Below are positions 31,706 through 40,355 of a DNA stretch of 64,000 nt, piece by piece. Position 1 is the first letter of the stretch, and each line of letters opens with the position of its first letter. The notes under the pieces are model-generated. The model did not search any database and was not told where the DNA came from. It was given only the letters and a program-made list of their open reading frames with translations. The stretch lies in the NCBI RefSeq assembly GCF_007671655.1, contig NZ_VCGX01000001.1:653917-717916 (forward strand), written 5' to 3'. The stretch is from Marinobacter piscis (GTDB lineage: Bacteria; Pseudomonadota; Gammaproteobacteria; Pseudomonadales; Oleiphilaceae). The translations under genes and the position numbers were made by a program.

Positions 31706-32800
31706 TTAATACTCCATTGTACTGCTGAAGCGGTTTTCAGGAATCGCGTTGCGATCTTCGATCACCCGGATCCGTTCACCACTGCTGAGCCGGTCCTGAC
31801 CGGTAACAATGACCCGGTCATCTGCCGTCAGGCCCCCGGTAATTTCAACCAATCCCGGCATTCGCGAGCCCAGGGTTACGCTCACCCGCCGTGCAAGTCC
31901 ATCTTCGGCAACAAACACATATTTTTCCGCGCCACGCAGCATCACGGCCTGTTCGGGAATAACCAGCGCCTGCCGTTCGCGCAACGTGAGGCTGACCGAC
32001 ATGAACTGCTCGGGACGAAGCCGGCCTTCTGCATTATCAATCAGGGCGCGTACAGGTAATGAGCGGTTGAGGGTATTTATACGACTCCCCAGCTCAACCA
32101 GCTCACCGCTGAATACCCGCCCGGGGTAGGCAGGCGAGCGCCCCTGAACCTTCTGACCTGGCGCGATCTGACCCAGGAAACGCTCCGGGATGGAGAAGTT
32201 GAGCTCCATAGGGGAGATTGTATCCAGTGTTGTTATAACTGTACCCGCGGTCAGGTAGGCGCCAACACTGATGTCATTGAGCCCCAGAACACCGTCAAAC
32301 GGCGCTAAAACACGGTGATTTTCCAGCCGGACCCGGGCCGCAGCCCGCTGGGCCTCTAAAACCTCAACGGCTGTCCGGTGTTCGTCGACAAGTGACTGGG
32401 AAACGTTATTTTTATCCCGCAGGCTCCGGGTTCTCTCATATTGCCTTCGGGCGTCTGCCAATTGCGATTCAATAATCCCCAGATCTGCCTCTGCCTGGCG
32501 GTCATCCAGCTGCACCAGTACATCGCCCTGCTCTACCCGACGCCCGGACTGCAGATTGATGTTCACCACGCGACCATTAACTTCCGTGGTCAGCTCAACC
32601 GCATTCAACGCCTGCAGGCTACCCACAACAGCAACCTGATCACGCACCGTATCGGTTTCCGGGTTCACAGCGTTCACTGCACTGGCCGGCCTCTCTTGCG
32701 TATCCAGTTCCTGTGCTGGCCCACTCAGGCTGCGATAAGCCAAAGCGCCACCCACTGCTAACACGACCAGCAGCAAGCCGATCAGCCATTGCTTCCACAT
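31706..32800 (-). CDS. RND efflux periplasmic adaptor (membrane fusion protein)
   Basis: About 364 residues. An N-terminal signal or anchor helix (WLIGLLLVVLAVGGALAY) is followed by the biotinyl-lipoyl half motifs (VVNINLQSGRRVEQGDVLVQLD and LAPFDGVLGLNDISVGAYL) either side of an alpha-hairpin, then the beta-barrel (RSPAYPGRVFSGELVELGSRI). It links the RND pump to an outer-membrane channel. ATG 32800 is preferred over TTG 32812. It is the first gene of the operon with the pump and the LplT-like transporter. Confidence 0.92.
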   Translation of the reverse strand: MWKQWLIGLLLVVLAVGGALAYRSLSGPAQELDTQERPASAVNAVNPETDTVRDQVAVVGSLQALNAVELTTEVNGRVVNINLQSGRRVEQGDVLVQLDDRQAEADLGIIESQLADARRQYERTRSLRDKNNVSQSLVDEHRTAVEVLEAQRAAARVRLENHRVLAPFDGVLGLNDISVGAYLTAGTVITTLDTISPMELNFSIPERFLGQIAPGQKVQGRSPAYPGRVFSGELVELGSRINTLNRSLPVRALIDNAEGRLRPEQFMSVSLTLRERQALVIPEQAVMLRGAEKYVFVAEDGLARRVSVTLGSRMPGLVEITGGLTADDRVIVTGQDRLSSGERIRVIEDRNAIPENRFSSTMEY

Positions 32801-33055
32801 ATATTTTCCCAACCACTTTTTAATGCAGCGACCAGAATGAGTATAAAGTGCCTGCAGGTTTTGGAAACGCCTGATTACGATTTTTGCATATCTTTTACAT
32901 AGGGTTTACCCACAGCCGGCGCACATAAAGCTGTACGACTGTCTTTTCTGACAGGGTTGTAAGCAGTCCCCGTCAATGGTCTTGGAAAGGAATACCGTTA
33001 AATTTCAGATCATCTCCCCCTACCCGGATGCCAGAACCGCTACAGAGGATTGATT

Positions 33056-34876
33056 ATGCCGGTCTACAAAGCACCTTTACGTGATATGAAGTTTCTGCTC
33101 AACGATGTGTTTGATTACCCGAAACACTACACCTCACTGGCCAGTGGGGAAAACGCAACGCCGGATATCGTTGACGCTATTCTTGCCGAGTGTGCTCGCT
33201 TCTGTGAAGAACAGCTGAGCCCATTGTATCAGTCAGGCGATGAAGAGGGCTGCACCCTGAAAGACGGTCAGGTGCTAACTCCGAAAGGTTATAAAGAAGC
33301 CTATAACCAGTACATAATGGGAGGCTGGCAAGGGCTTTCCGCACCCGAAGAATATGGTGGCCAGGGCCTGCCCGCTTCGATGGGACTCCTGAAACAGGAA
33401 ATGATGGGTACCGCCAACTGGTCGTTTTCCATGTACCCCGGGTTATCCATGGGTGCTATGAACACCATTTTTCTGCATGGTACCGATAACCAGAAACACA
33501 CCTACCTGCCCGCCATGACAGAGGGTCGCTGGGCCGGCACCATGTGCCTGACGGAGCCACAATGCGGTACCGACCTGGGCCAGGTAAAAACCAAAGCTGA
33601 GCCCCAGGGCGATGGCAGCTACAAAGTCACCGGCACAAAAATTTTTATCTCGTCCGGTGATCACGACCTGACTGAAAACATTGTTCATATTGTTCTGGCC
33701 CGCCTTCCCGATGCCCCCAAAGGCACCAAGGGCATCAGCCTGTTTATCGTGCCCAAGTTTCTGCCGGATGCAGACGGCGGTGTCGGCGAGCGCAACGGCG
33801 TCAGCTGTGGCAACCTGGAAAAGAAAATGGGCATCAACGCGTCCGCAACCTGCGTGCTGAACTTTGATGAGGCCACGGGGTATCTGATCGGACCGGAAAA
33901 CGAAGGCCTGGAGTGCATGTTCACCTTTATGAATACAGCACGCATAGGCACAGCCATCCAGGGTGTCGGCCCGGCTGAGTTGTCGTACCAGTGGGCACTG
34001 GAATACGCAAAAGAACGTCGCTCCATGCGGGCCCTGTCGGGGAAAAAGGACCCGGACCATGTTGCTGACAGTCTCATGCACCATGCCGACGTGCGTCGTA
34101 TGCTGTTAACACAGAAAGCCATTGCCGAAGGTGGCCGCGCCATGCTTTATGACGCCGCGCGTCTGGCTGACCATATGGTGGAAGGTCACACTGCCGGAGA
34201 CACGGAAAAAGCGGCGAAATACGATGACAAACTGGGCTTTCTGACCCCGATCCTGAAAGGCTTTCTTACAGAACTGGGTAATGAGGCGGCAAATCTTGGC
34301 ATGCAGGTTTTCGGGGGGCATGGTTACATCCGTGAGCATGGTATGGAACAGATTGCCCGGGACACCCGCATCGCTACCCTCTACGAAGGCACCACGGGTA
34401 TCCAGGCACTGGACCTGCTTGGCCGTAAGGTTTTGCTGACAACCAAAGGCGGCGCTGTTCGTGGCTTCACCGCCCGGATCGCCAACTTTGCCCGCAAACA
34501 CCTGACCAATGGCCGTTTGCGTCCGTTTGCATTGGAGCTGCTGAAGCTGACAGCTCAGTGGAACCTGCTTACCATGCGGATCATGCTGGCCGCACGAAAG
34601 GATCGTGATCTGGTCAGCTCAGCATCCTACGATTTCCTGATGTACAGTGGTTACGTCACCATGGCTTATATGTGGGCTCGCCAGGCTGCCGTGGCTGCAG
34701 ATCGTCTGGATAAGGGGGGTGACGAGTCTGAGGCTTTCTACAAGGCTAAACTGGCAACCGCAGAGTTTTACTATGAACGCTTGCTACCCAGGGCTCAGGC
34801 GCATGCCACAAGCATGCTCAGCCCAACCCGTAGCCTGATGCAGACAGATTCGGATGATATGGCGTTTACCGGTTAA
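33056..34876 (+). CDS. Long-form acyl-CoA dehydrogenase (AcdA/DmdC type)
   Basis: 606 residues, about 200 longer than classical acyl-CoA dehydrogenases. This subfamily includes medium- and long-chain enzymes and the methylmercaptopropionyl-CoA dehydrogenase DmdC. The start MPVYKAPLRDMKFLLNDV is characteristic. FAD-contact segments are MCLTEPQCGTDLG (163-175) and QVFGGHGYIREHGMEQ; the catalytic base is E444 in TLYEGTTGIQ. ATG 33056 has AGAGGA upstream. It is monocistronic, ending at a perfect-stem terminator. Assignment to beta-oxidation or DMSP metabolism cannot be made from sequence alone. Confidence 0.92.
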   Translation: MPVYKAPLRDMKFLLNDVFDYPKHYTSLASGENATPDIVDAILAECARFCEEQLSPLYQSGDEEGCTLKDGQVLTPKGYKEAYNQYIMGGWQGLSAPEEYGGQGLPASMGLLKQEMMGTANWSFSMYPGLSMGAMNTIFLHGTDNQKHTYLPAMTEGRWAGTMCLTEPQCGTDLGQVKTKAEPQGDGSYKVTGTKIFISSGDHDLTENIVHIVLARLPDAPKGTKGISLFIVPKFLPDADGGVGERNGVSCGNLEKKMGINASATCVLNFDEATGYLIGPENEGLECMFTFMNTARIGTAIQGVGPAELSYQWALEYAKERRSMRALSGKKDPDHVADSLMHHADVRRMLLTQKAIAEGGRAMLYDAARLADHMVEGHTAGDTEKAAKYDDKLGFLTPILKGFLTELGNEAANLGMQVFGGHGYIREHGMEQIARDTRIATLYEGTTGIQALDLLGRKVLLTTKGGAVRGFTARIANFARKHLTNGRLRPFALELLKLTAQWNLLTMRIMLAARKDRDLVSSASYDFLMYSGYVTMAYMWARQAAVAADRLDKGGDESEAFYKAKLATAEFYYERLLPRAQAHATSMLSPTRSLMQTDSDDMAFTG

Positions 34877-34888
34877 CCCCCCTCCAGG

Positions 34889-34922
34889 AGCCCTGTCAGG
34901 TGGGTACTGAACTGACAGGGCT
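34889..34922 (+). terminator. Terminator after the acyl-CoA dehydrogenase
   Basis: AGCCCTGTCAG (34889-34899) and CTGACAGGGCT (34912-34922) form a perfect 11-bp stem with a 12-base loop, 13 bp after the stop. The following TGAAAATTTCT is only a weak T-tract. Confidence 0.7.
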
Positions 34923-35061
34923 TGAAAATTTCTGACCCGGCCATACCTCAACAGATACTCATTCTTTTTTTATTGCAAACTCCCGGAAAACGGTTTTCAG
35001 CCTGCCATCTTTCTGAGGGCGGGCTTGCTTTGTCATATTGTTAAAAGAAGGAGGTTCGAAT

Positions 35062-35997
35062 ATGGAAACTCGTACTGACGACTTTTATCCCACCCGTCTT
35101 GAGCGCCCTGCCGCGCCGATAACCCGTATAGATCCAATTATCCACAGCCAGGGAAAGGACCGTACAAATGGCCCTCTGAGTGAGGCTGAACTGGCAATGT
35201 ATGAGCGTGATGGGTTTCTGGTGTTTAACAACTTTCTGGACAAGGAAACCATTCGACGTTTCCAGGACGACCTGGAAGCCTATGAAAACGACGATAGCAT
35301 CCTGCGTTCCGAAGGCACTATTACAGAAACCGGTAAGCAGGAAATACGCTCTGTTTTTGGTATACATGAGCTCTCATCCCGCTTTGACAAACTGACCCGC
35401 AACCCCGAAATCCTCGGGATGGTGCACCAGTTGCTGGGCAGTGATGCGTATATCCATCAGTCACGCATCAACTTCAAACCCGGCTTTCACGGTAAAGGCT
35501 TTGACTGGCACTCCGACTTTGAAACCTGGCACGCGGAAGATGGCATGCCGAGAATGCGGGCGGTAAGTTTCTCAATTGCTCTTACGGACAACACTCCGTT
35601 TAATGGGCCTTTGATGTTGATCCCGGGGTCTCACAAAACCTTTATTCCCTGTGTAGGACGTACCCCTGAAGACAATTACCAGTCTTCACTGAAAAAGCAG
35701 GAACTGGGCGTACCCAGTGACAAAGACCTGAAAAAAATGGCGGACCAGCATGGCATCAAGGCGCCCACAGGGCCTGCCGGTTCTCTGATTATATTCGAGT
35801 GCAATACGCTGCACGCTTCCAATGCCAATATGTCGCCCTGGCCACGCAGTAACCTGTTCTTTGTATACAACAGTGTTGAAAACCAGCTGACCGCCCCCTT
35901 CTGCGGCAACAAGCTGCGTCCGGATTTCCTGAGCAACAGAACCAACACCAGCGCTCTGGCGCCTGTTGCAAAGGATGAGCTGCAAAGAACCGGCTGA
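35062..35997 (+). CDS. ectD: Ectoine hydroxylase
   Basis: A 311-residue non-haem iron, 2-oxoglutarate dioxygenase that converts ectoine to 5-hydroxyectoine, a compatible solute. The EctD signature is nearly intact (FDWHSDFETWHAEDGMPRMR, 147-166). Iron ligands are H150, D152 and H251, and R262 likely binds 2-oxoglutarate. ATG 35062 is preceded by AAGGAGG. No ectABC genes are nearby, so ectoine must be made or imported through another locus. This supports a salt-adapted organism. Confidence 0.92.
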   Translation: METRTDDFYPTRLERPAAPITRIDPIIHSQGKDRTNGPLSEAELAMYERDGFLVFNNFLDKETIRRFQDDLEAYENDDSILRSEGTITETGKQEIRSVFGIHELSSRFDKLTRNPEILGMVHQLLGSDAYIHQSRINFKPGFHGKGFDWHSDFETWHAEDGMPRMRAVSFSIALTDNTPFNGPLMLIPGSHKTFIPCVGRTPEDNYQSSLKKQELGVPSDKDLKKMADQHGIKAPTGPAGSLIIFECNTLHASNANMSPWPRSNLFFVYNSVENQLTAPFCGNKLRPDFLSNRTNTSALAPVAKDELQRTG

Positions 35998-36082
35998 ATA
36001 CGCCCGGGTCCGGCCACCGCAGAGGTCGGCTGGCCGGACTGGTATACTGCAGATGAACAGTTGCTGAAAAAAGGAGATTGAG

Positions 36083-36499
36083 TTGTCAACGGATCGTTAT
36101 CAGAAAGGTATGGATAAGCTGAAGGAATTAACCATTCCGGATGAAAACAGCCCCACGGGCCATATGGAAGTGGGCGAAAGTTTCAAGGATATTGCCCCGG
36201 ATCTGACCCGGCTGGTGGTGGAATTTGCCTTTGGCGATGTTTATGCGCGCCCCGGTCTGGATAACAAACAGAAGGTACTCACCACGATTTCGGCTCTGGT
36301 TGCCCAGGGTACGCCACAAATTGGTATGCACGTGGTGACCGGCCTGAACGTCGGTTTGACCCCCGATGAGATTGCCGGTTGCCTTGTACACCTGATTCCT
36401 TACGTGGGATTCCCGCGGGTATTAACAGCCATGAAGGTGGCTCAGGAAGTATTCGCCGAGCAGGGTGTGGCTATTACCTCTCAGAACGAATCTACATAA
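36083..36499 (+). CDS. Carboxymuconolactone decarboxylase-family protein
   Basis: 138 residues with the CMD/AhpD-like all-helical fold (FAFGDVYARPGLDNKQKVLTTISALVAQG, then GLTPDEIAGCLVHLIPYVGFPRVLTAM). The CxxC redox pair of AhpD is absent, so it resembles the decarboxylase-type or unknown-function members. The start TTG 36083 is supported by AAGGAG eight bases upstream. It lies 85 bp after ectD with the same orientation. A functional link is not evident. Confidence 0.8.
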   Translation: MSTDRYQKGMDKLKELTIPDENSPTGHMEVGESFKDIAPDLTRLVVEFAFGDVYARPGLDNKQKVLTTISALVAQGTPQIGMHVVTGLNVGLTPDEIAGCLVHLIPYVGFPRVLTAMKVAQEVFAEQGVAITSQNEST

Positions 36500-36518
36500 C
36501 CGGTCGCATTTACGAAGC

Positions 36519-36543
36519 GGGCCAGCCGCAATGCAGCTGGCCC
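36519..36543. terminator. Bidirectional terminator between convergent genes
   Basis: GGGCCAGC (36519-36526) and GCTGGCCC (36536-36543) form a perfect 8-bp stem with a 9-base loop. It lies between the CMD gene stop and the stop of the beta-propeller gene (36554). There is no long T-tract. Confidence 0.5.
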
Positions 36544-36553
36544 CTGCACGGCA

Positions 36554-38419
36554 TCAGGATACGCCTTTCCGGCGTAATACCGTGCCGCGGTCCCCGACTG
36601 CGTAGACGGCTCCGTTACGGGTGGCACATACTGAGCGTAACCCGGCATCTGTGCCGCTGGGTTCGTATAGCCATTGATCGCCCTCAAGGCGCATCACACA
36701 GCCGCGGGTACCTACGATGAATGCACCCGCAGCCTCGGAACCGGATATCGACAACAGGTCATCCCGCAACCGGGTGGCCATTTGCTGCCAGCGCTGGCCG
36801 TTAAAATGCGCCAGTGTCCCGGACAGGCCGACGGCATAGATATCATTCAGGCTGTCGCCCCAGATACCGTAAAGAAAGTTCTCCGTGCCGACATTGAAAT
36901 CGGCCCATTCTGTACCGTTATACCTCAGGACCAGACCAAAATCGCCTGGCGCCAGCATGTGTTCATCATCCATGGCCCACAGACTGTACAACGCAGACTG
37001 GGTACCGCTGGGCATACGCTGCCAGCCCAGACCATCAAAGTGCAGGATCAGGCCTTCATCGCCCACGGCATAAACAGATTCCGGGCTGCTGCCCCACATA
37101 CCCAGAATAGTCAGGTCAAGGTTCAGGTCGTAATGCAACGCCCACTGCTGTCCGTCAAAGCGGAATATCCGCCCCAACTGACCGGCGGCAAACAACCCGG
37201 CCCCGGTGTCCCAGACACAGTGCACGGCCAGTTCACTGGGTGCGGGTAATAATTCCCAGGTATCACCGTGCAGGCGCATCACTGTGCCGGCTTCACCATA
37301 GGCGTAGCAGGTACCATCCTGCCCTTCTACAACTCCCCATAACTGGCGCCGGGTGGGCACGTCCATAATCTCCCAGGGGCTTGCAGCGGCGGCTTTAGGC
37401 GGCGGCGCCAGAGCCTGGGTAAAATCCTCGGCCGCGGTCATAATAGTGCCGAAGTCACCCACTGCCAGGGCTTCTCCCGTAGACAGTACTATAATATCCA
37501 TCAGATCGTGATAGCTGTTACTTTCCAGCTTGTCCAGGCGCAGATCCTTAAGGTAATACAGGTGCCCCTGGTCACCAACAATCAGTACGCCCTCTTTATA
37601 AGCTTTAAGCGACCTCAGGCGTGGCATCGGATCATCGAAGCTGAGCGCCTGGAAGCGGTCGTTTTTATAGCGTACCAGCTCACCACGGAAGCCACCCTGA
37701 TCGACAAAATAGCGACCACCCCCCAGCAACAAAGAGCCATCGTCCATGACCAGAATGGCGTGGAATCCGGAACCTAGCGGGCAATCCAGCTTCTCCCACT
37801 GACCGTCACTGCTACGCCGGAGCACCGTACCCTCGCCTCCTGCGGCATACACAATATTGCCGGGGGCACATGCAACCGCTCGCAGATTAACCTGCGTGGG
37901 GCTGCGTTCCTGCTGCCAGTTGTGACCGTCAAAATGGCGTATCATGCCATCATCACCCACCGCCCAGGCCTGGCCCTGGTCGTTGCCGTCGATGGCAAAC
38001 AAGGGGGTATTTTCTTCACAGGGGGCAAACCGCCCATCCTGATCATCAATAACTCCCCCCTGTAACAGCCGCCACTGCGTTCCATCGAAATGCAGCAGTA
38101 CGCCCATCCAGCCTACGGCAAACAGGTTGTCTGCGCCGGTTCCCCAGATACCATGCAGCGGCAGCCGGGTGGGCAATGTCATGTGCTGCCATTGCGACCC
38201 ACCAGCGTCGGCGCTGCCGGTATAGCGCAAGACCATTCCTTCATCGCCTACAACAAACAGTTCGCCGGATCCGGTCCATCCGGACCACAGCACATCGCCA
38301 TCACCGGCACCCACCTCCGGTACCCGGCGCCAGGGCGCCCGACCGGGTGCGGCAGCATCCTCTGCTCCCAACAACTGGCGAAAAAACCGACGGCGATCAG
38401 GTGTACGAGTTTCAGTCAT
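36554..38419 (-). CDS. Tandem beta-propeller protein (14 repeats), last gene of the molybdoenzyme operon
   Basis: 621 residues built from about 14 repeats of roughly 45 residues, each with a core like VYAVGDEGLILHFDGLGW. Seven repeats precede and seven follow a proline/alanine linker (ALAPPPKAAAASPW, about 336-349), so two seven-bladed propellers are predicted. The N-terminus has a twin-arginine-like DRRRFFRQLLG, but no hydrophobic region follows, so Tat export is doubtful. Its ATG overlaps the end of the preceding ATPase gene by 4 bp, tying it to the operon. Function is unknown; a scaffold or maturation role for the metalloenzyme is speculation. Confidence 0.75.
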   Translation of the reverse strand: MTETRTPDRRRFFRQLLGAEDAAAPGRAPWRRVPEVGAGDGDVLWSGWTGSGELFVVGDEGMVLRYTGSADAGGSQWQHMTLPTRLPLHGIWGTGADNLFAVGWMGVLLHFDGTQWRLLQGGVIDDQDGRFAPCEENTPLFAIDGNDQGQAWAVGDDGMIRHFDGHNWQQERSPTQVNLRAVACAPGNIVYAAGGEGTVLRRSSDGQWEKLDCPLGSGFHAILVMDDGSLLLGGGRYFVDQGGFRGELVRYKNDRFQALSFDDPMPRLRSLKAYKEGVLIVGDQGHLYYLKDLRLDKLESNSYHDLMDIIVLSTGEALAVGDFGTIMTAAEDFTQALAPPPKAAAASPWEIMDVPTRRQLWGVVEGQDGTCYAYGEAGTVMRLHGDTWELLPAPSELAVHCVWDTGAGLFAAGQLGRIFRFDGQQWALHYDLNLDLTILGMWGSSPESVYAVGDEGLILHFDGLGWQRMPSGTQSALYSLWAMDDEHMLAPGDFGLVLRYNGTEWADFNVGTENFLYGIWGDSLNDIYAVGLSGTLAHFNGQRWQQMATRLRDDLLSISGSEAAGAFIVGTRGCVMRLEGDQWLYEPSGTDAGLRSVCATRNGAVYAVGDRGTVLRRKGVS

Positions 38420-39495
38420 GACAACACTCTTAAAGATTCCAACTGTTTACGCAGTTCTTCGCGTTCCTCCGGGGGAACCGAGTTCAGGGCCTGCTGCAGT
38501 TCTTCACTGTCCAGCCCTGCCTGTGTGAGGCCCTCCAGAGAATGTTTTGCCGCTTCAGCAAAGCTGGCCCGGCCTTGGGCCTCACATGCGGCAATGGCCG
38601 GTGCAAACGCCAAGGCTTCCGGACCCTCGGGATCGGTTACCACAATAGGCGCACCTGTGTCAGAGCCACTGGAAAGCGCCGGCGATAACGGAATTTGTGC
38701 CACTGAATTTACGTCCGCAGACTCCAGGGCTTTCGCCAGATGGTTTCGGGGGAAGACATGGAAATGGCCGCTGCAATGGGGGCAGGTAACACCTGCCATG
38801 TTTTCCACCACGCCAATCAGTGGCAGGCCCCGCTCCTGGCAGAAACGCACAGCTTTCAGGCTGTCCATCAGGGCAACCTCCTGTGGTGTCGTTGCCAGCA
38901 ATGCCGCTACATCATGGCCTTCCAGCATGTCTGCCAGAGTGATCAGTTCGTTGCCTGTGCCCGGTGGCATATCAATCACCAGGAAATCCAGAGGCCCCCA
39001 GTCAAACGAGCCGATCAGGTGATGCATGAAGTCGTGTTTGTAAGCATCCCGCCAGACAATGGGCGTGTCGTCATGCTCCATCATGAAGCCCAGAGAGCCG
39101 ACCTTTACCGGGTGTTCCAGTCCGTCGTATTCAAATGCCTTGGGTGGCAGCCCCTTTTTGCTCAAGCGGATGCGCTCACCCACAAAACCGAAAAAGCGGC
39201 TCTGGTTGGGGCCATGAATATCAGCATCGGCTACACCAACCCGGTAGCCCTGAGCCGCCAAGCCTGCGGCTACGTTCGCTGACACTGTGCTTTTACCCAC
39301 ACCGCCCTTGTTGGCCATGACCATGATGATCTGACCAATCTCTGCCAGCCGGGACTCGATCAGTTTTTTTTCATGCTGGCCCTTATCGAGCCGGCACTGA
39401 GCTTCCTCGGGGCAGAACTGACAGGCATGTCCACGGCCGCAGTCTTCCGGCACCAATGCCAGAGGGTCGCGGCCGGGAAAGTGGGAAACCGACAT
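38416..39495 (-). CDS. Mrp/Nbp35-family ATPase with an N-terminal cysteine motif
   Basis: 359 residues. The P-loop is KGGVGKST (63-70) with ADADIHGPNQSR, and the Mrp/Nbp35 cluster-bridging CPHC is C238/C241. Instead of the DUF59 domain usual in bacterial Mrp, the N-terminus has C19-x5-C25-x2-C28-x5-C34, close to the C-x2-C-x5-C part of the eukaryotic Nbp35 ferredoxin-like motif. Such proteins carry and insert Fe-S clusters. It sits between the gamma subunit (9-bp gap) and the propeller gene (4-bp overlap). A role in loading Fe-S clusters into this enzyme is inferred from position. Confidence 0.86.
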   Translation of the reverse strand: MSVSHFPGRDPLALVPEDCGRGHACQFCPEEAQCRLDKGQHEKKLIESRLAEIGQIIMVMANKGGVGKSTVSANVAAGLAAQGYRVGVADADIHGPNQSRFFGFVGERIRLSKKGLPPKAFEYDGLEHPVKVGSLGFMMEHDDTPIVWRDAYKHDFMHHLIGSFDWGPLDFLVIDMPPGTGNELITLADMLEGHDVAALLATTPQEVALMDSLKAVRFCQERGLPLIGVVENMAGVTCPHCSGHFHVFPRNHLAKALESADVNSVAQIPLSPALSSGSDTGAPIVVTDPEGPEALAFAPAIAACEAQGRASFAEAAKHSLEGLTQAGLDSEELQQALNSVPPEEREELRKQLESLRVLS

Positions 39496-39504
39496 AGTGG
39501 CTCC

Positions 39505-40326
39505 TTATTTAGCAGTATCGCTGTCCAGACTTGTGTCCAGCAGGATCCAGGTGTGCGTCACGCGTTTGTTACCATCGCGTTCGTTATCATTACCCTGCCA
39601 GACAGCAAAGCCCATGGGTACCGTGTCGCGGTCAAAATCAACATTATGCTCCCCTTCGGAGTCAAATGGCCGCGACATTACCACCTGCCACTCGCTGGCA
39701 CTGGGTACCGAGTCCGGGAAATAGGCACTGGCACCCGTGATATTCTGTTGCGGCAGGCTGGTGGTACTGCCAAAGCCGCCTGCGGCCAGGTTTTCCACCT
39801 CCTCAGTATCCGCACGCCAATACCAGATATTGACGGGATTATCTTCACCGGTCCCCATCATATAGGACGTATCTGCATCATTCAGGGCGAACTGTACCGC
39901 AACGCCATCGCGGAAACTGTCCACACCTGTGCCTCTGTTCTCTGTGGCATCCTTCCAGAACATCCGGAGATAGAAACGCTCATCTGACCGTGCCACCTGA
40001 AAATACAGGTGCTTCCCACGGGTAGCGCCATCTTCAAACCGCAGGCTTACTGACTGATGCACCGGCGGTGCCGGCAGCAGGTTGGTACTGTACACAGGCA
40101 GGCGATCCCAGATCAGGTCGTCCGGATCATTCTGGGTACGCAAATAAATATTTTCAGGAATACGGGACACTTTCACCGTATCCCAGGCTTCAACTTCCTG
40201 AACGTTCGGGTTTACTTCTTCGTGATCTGCAAACACAGACACGCTTGTAACGGAAAGCGCCGCAAGTGTGAGTGCACCGGCCAGGTGGCGGGTTAAACGG
40301 CCGCTTACAATGTGTGTTGGTGTCAT
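39505..40326 (-). CDS. Type II DMSO reductase-family gamma subunit, haem b-binding
   Basis: 273 residues with a Sec signal (LAGALTLAALSVTSVSVFA). The mature part resembles EbdC, DdhC, ClrC and SerC, periplasmic monohaem b subunits. Candidate axial ligands are M122 (FYLRMFWKD) and K254 (ERDGNKRVTHTW), at the positions the family uses (recalled from ethylbenzene dehydrogenase). It would pass electrons between the beta subunit's Fe-S clusters and a cytochrome c. Fourth in the operon after alpha, beta and the chaperone, an order shared with clr, ser and ddh clusters. Confidence 0.88.
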   Translation of the reverse strand: MTPTHIVSGRLTRHLAGALTLAALSVTSVSVFADHEEVNPNVQEVEAWDTVKVSRIPENIYLRTQNDPDDLIWDRLPVYSTNLLPAPPVHQSVSLRFEDGATRGKHLYFQVARSDERFYLRMFWKDATENRGTGVDSFRDGVAVQFALNDADTSYMMGTGEDNPVNIWYWRADTEEVENLAAGGFGSTTSLPQQNITGASAYFPDSVPSASEWQVVMSRPFDSEGEHNVDFDRDTVPMGFAVWQGNDNERDGNKRVTHTWILLDTSLDSDTAK

Positions 40327-40355
40327 CGCTTGGTTCCTCGGCTAGTCGGTTACAC

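Noticed and set aside
36554..38419. Propeller protein as a Tat-exported periplasmic protein
   Set aside because: The RRRFF motif is not followed by a hydrophobic segment; the next residues are acidic and proline-rich.
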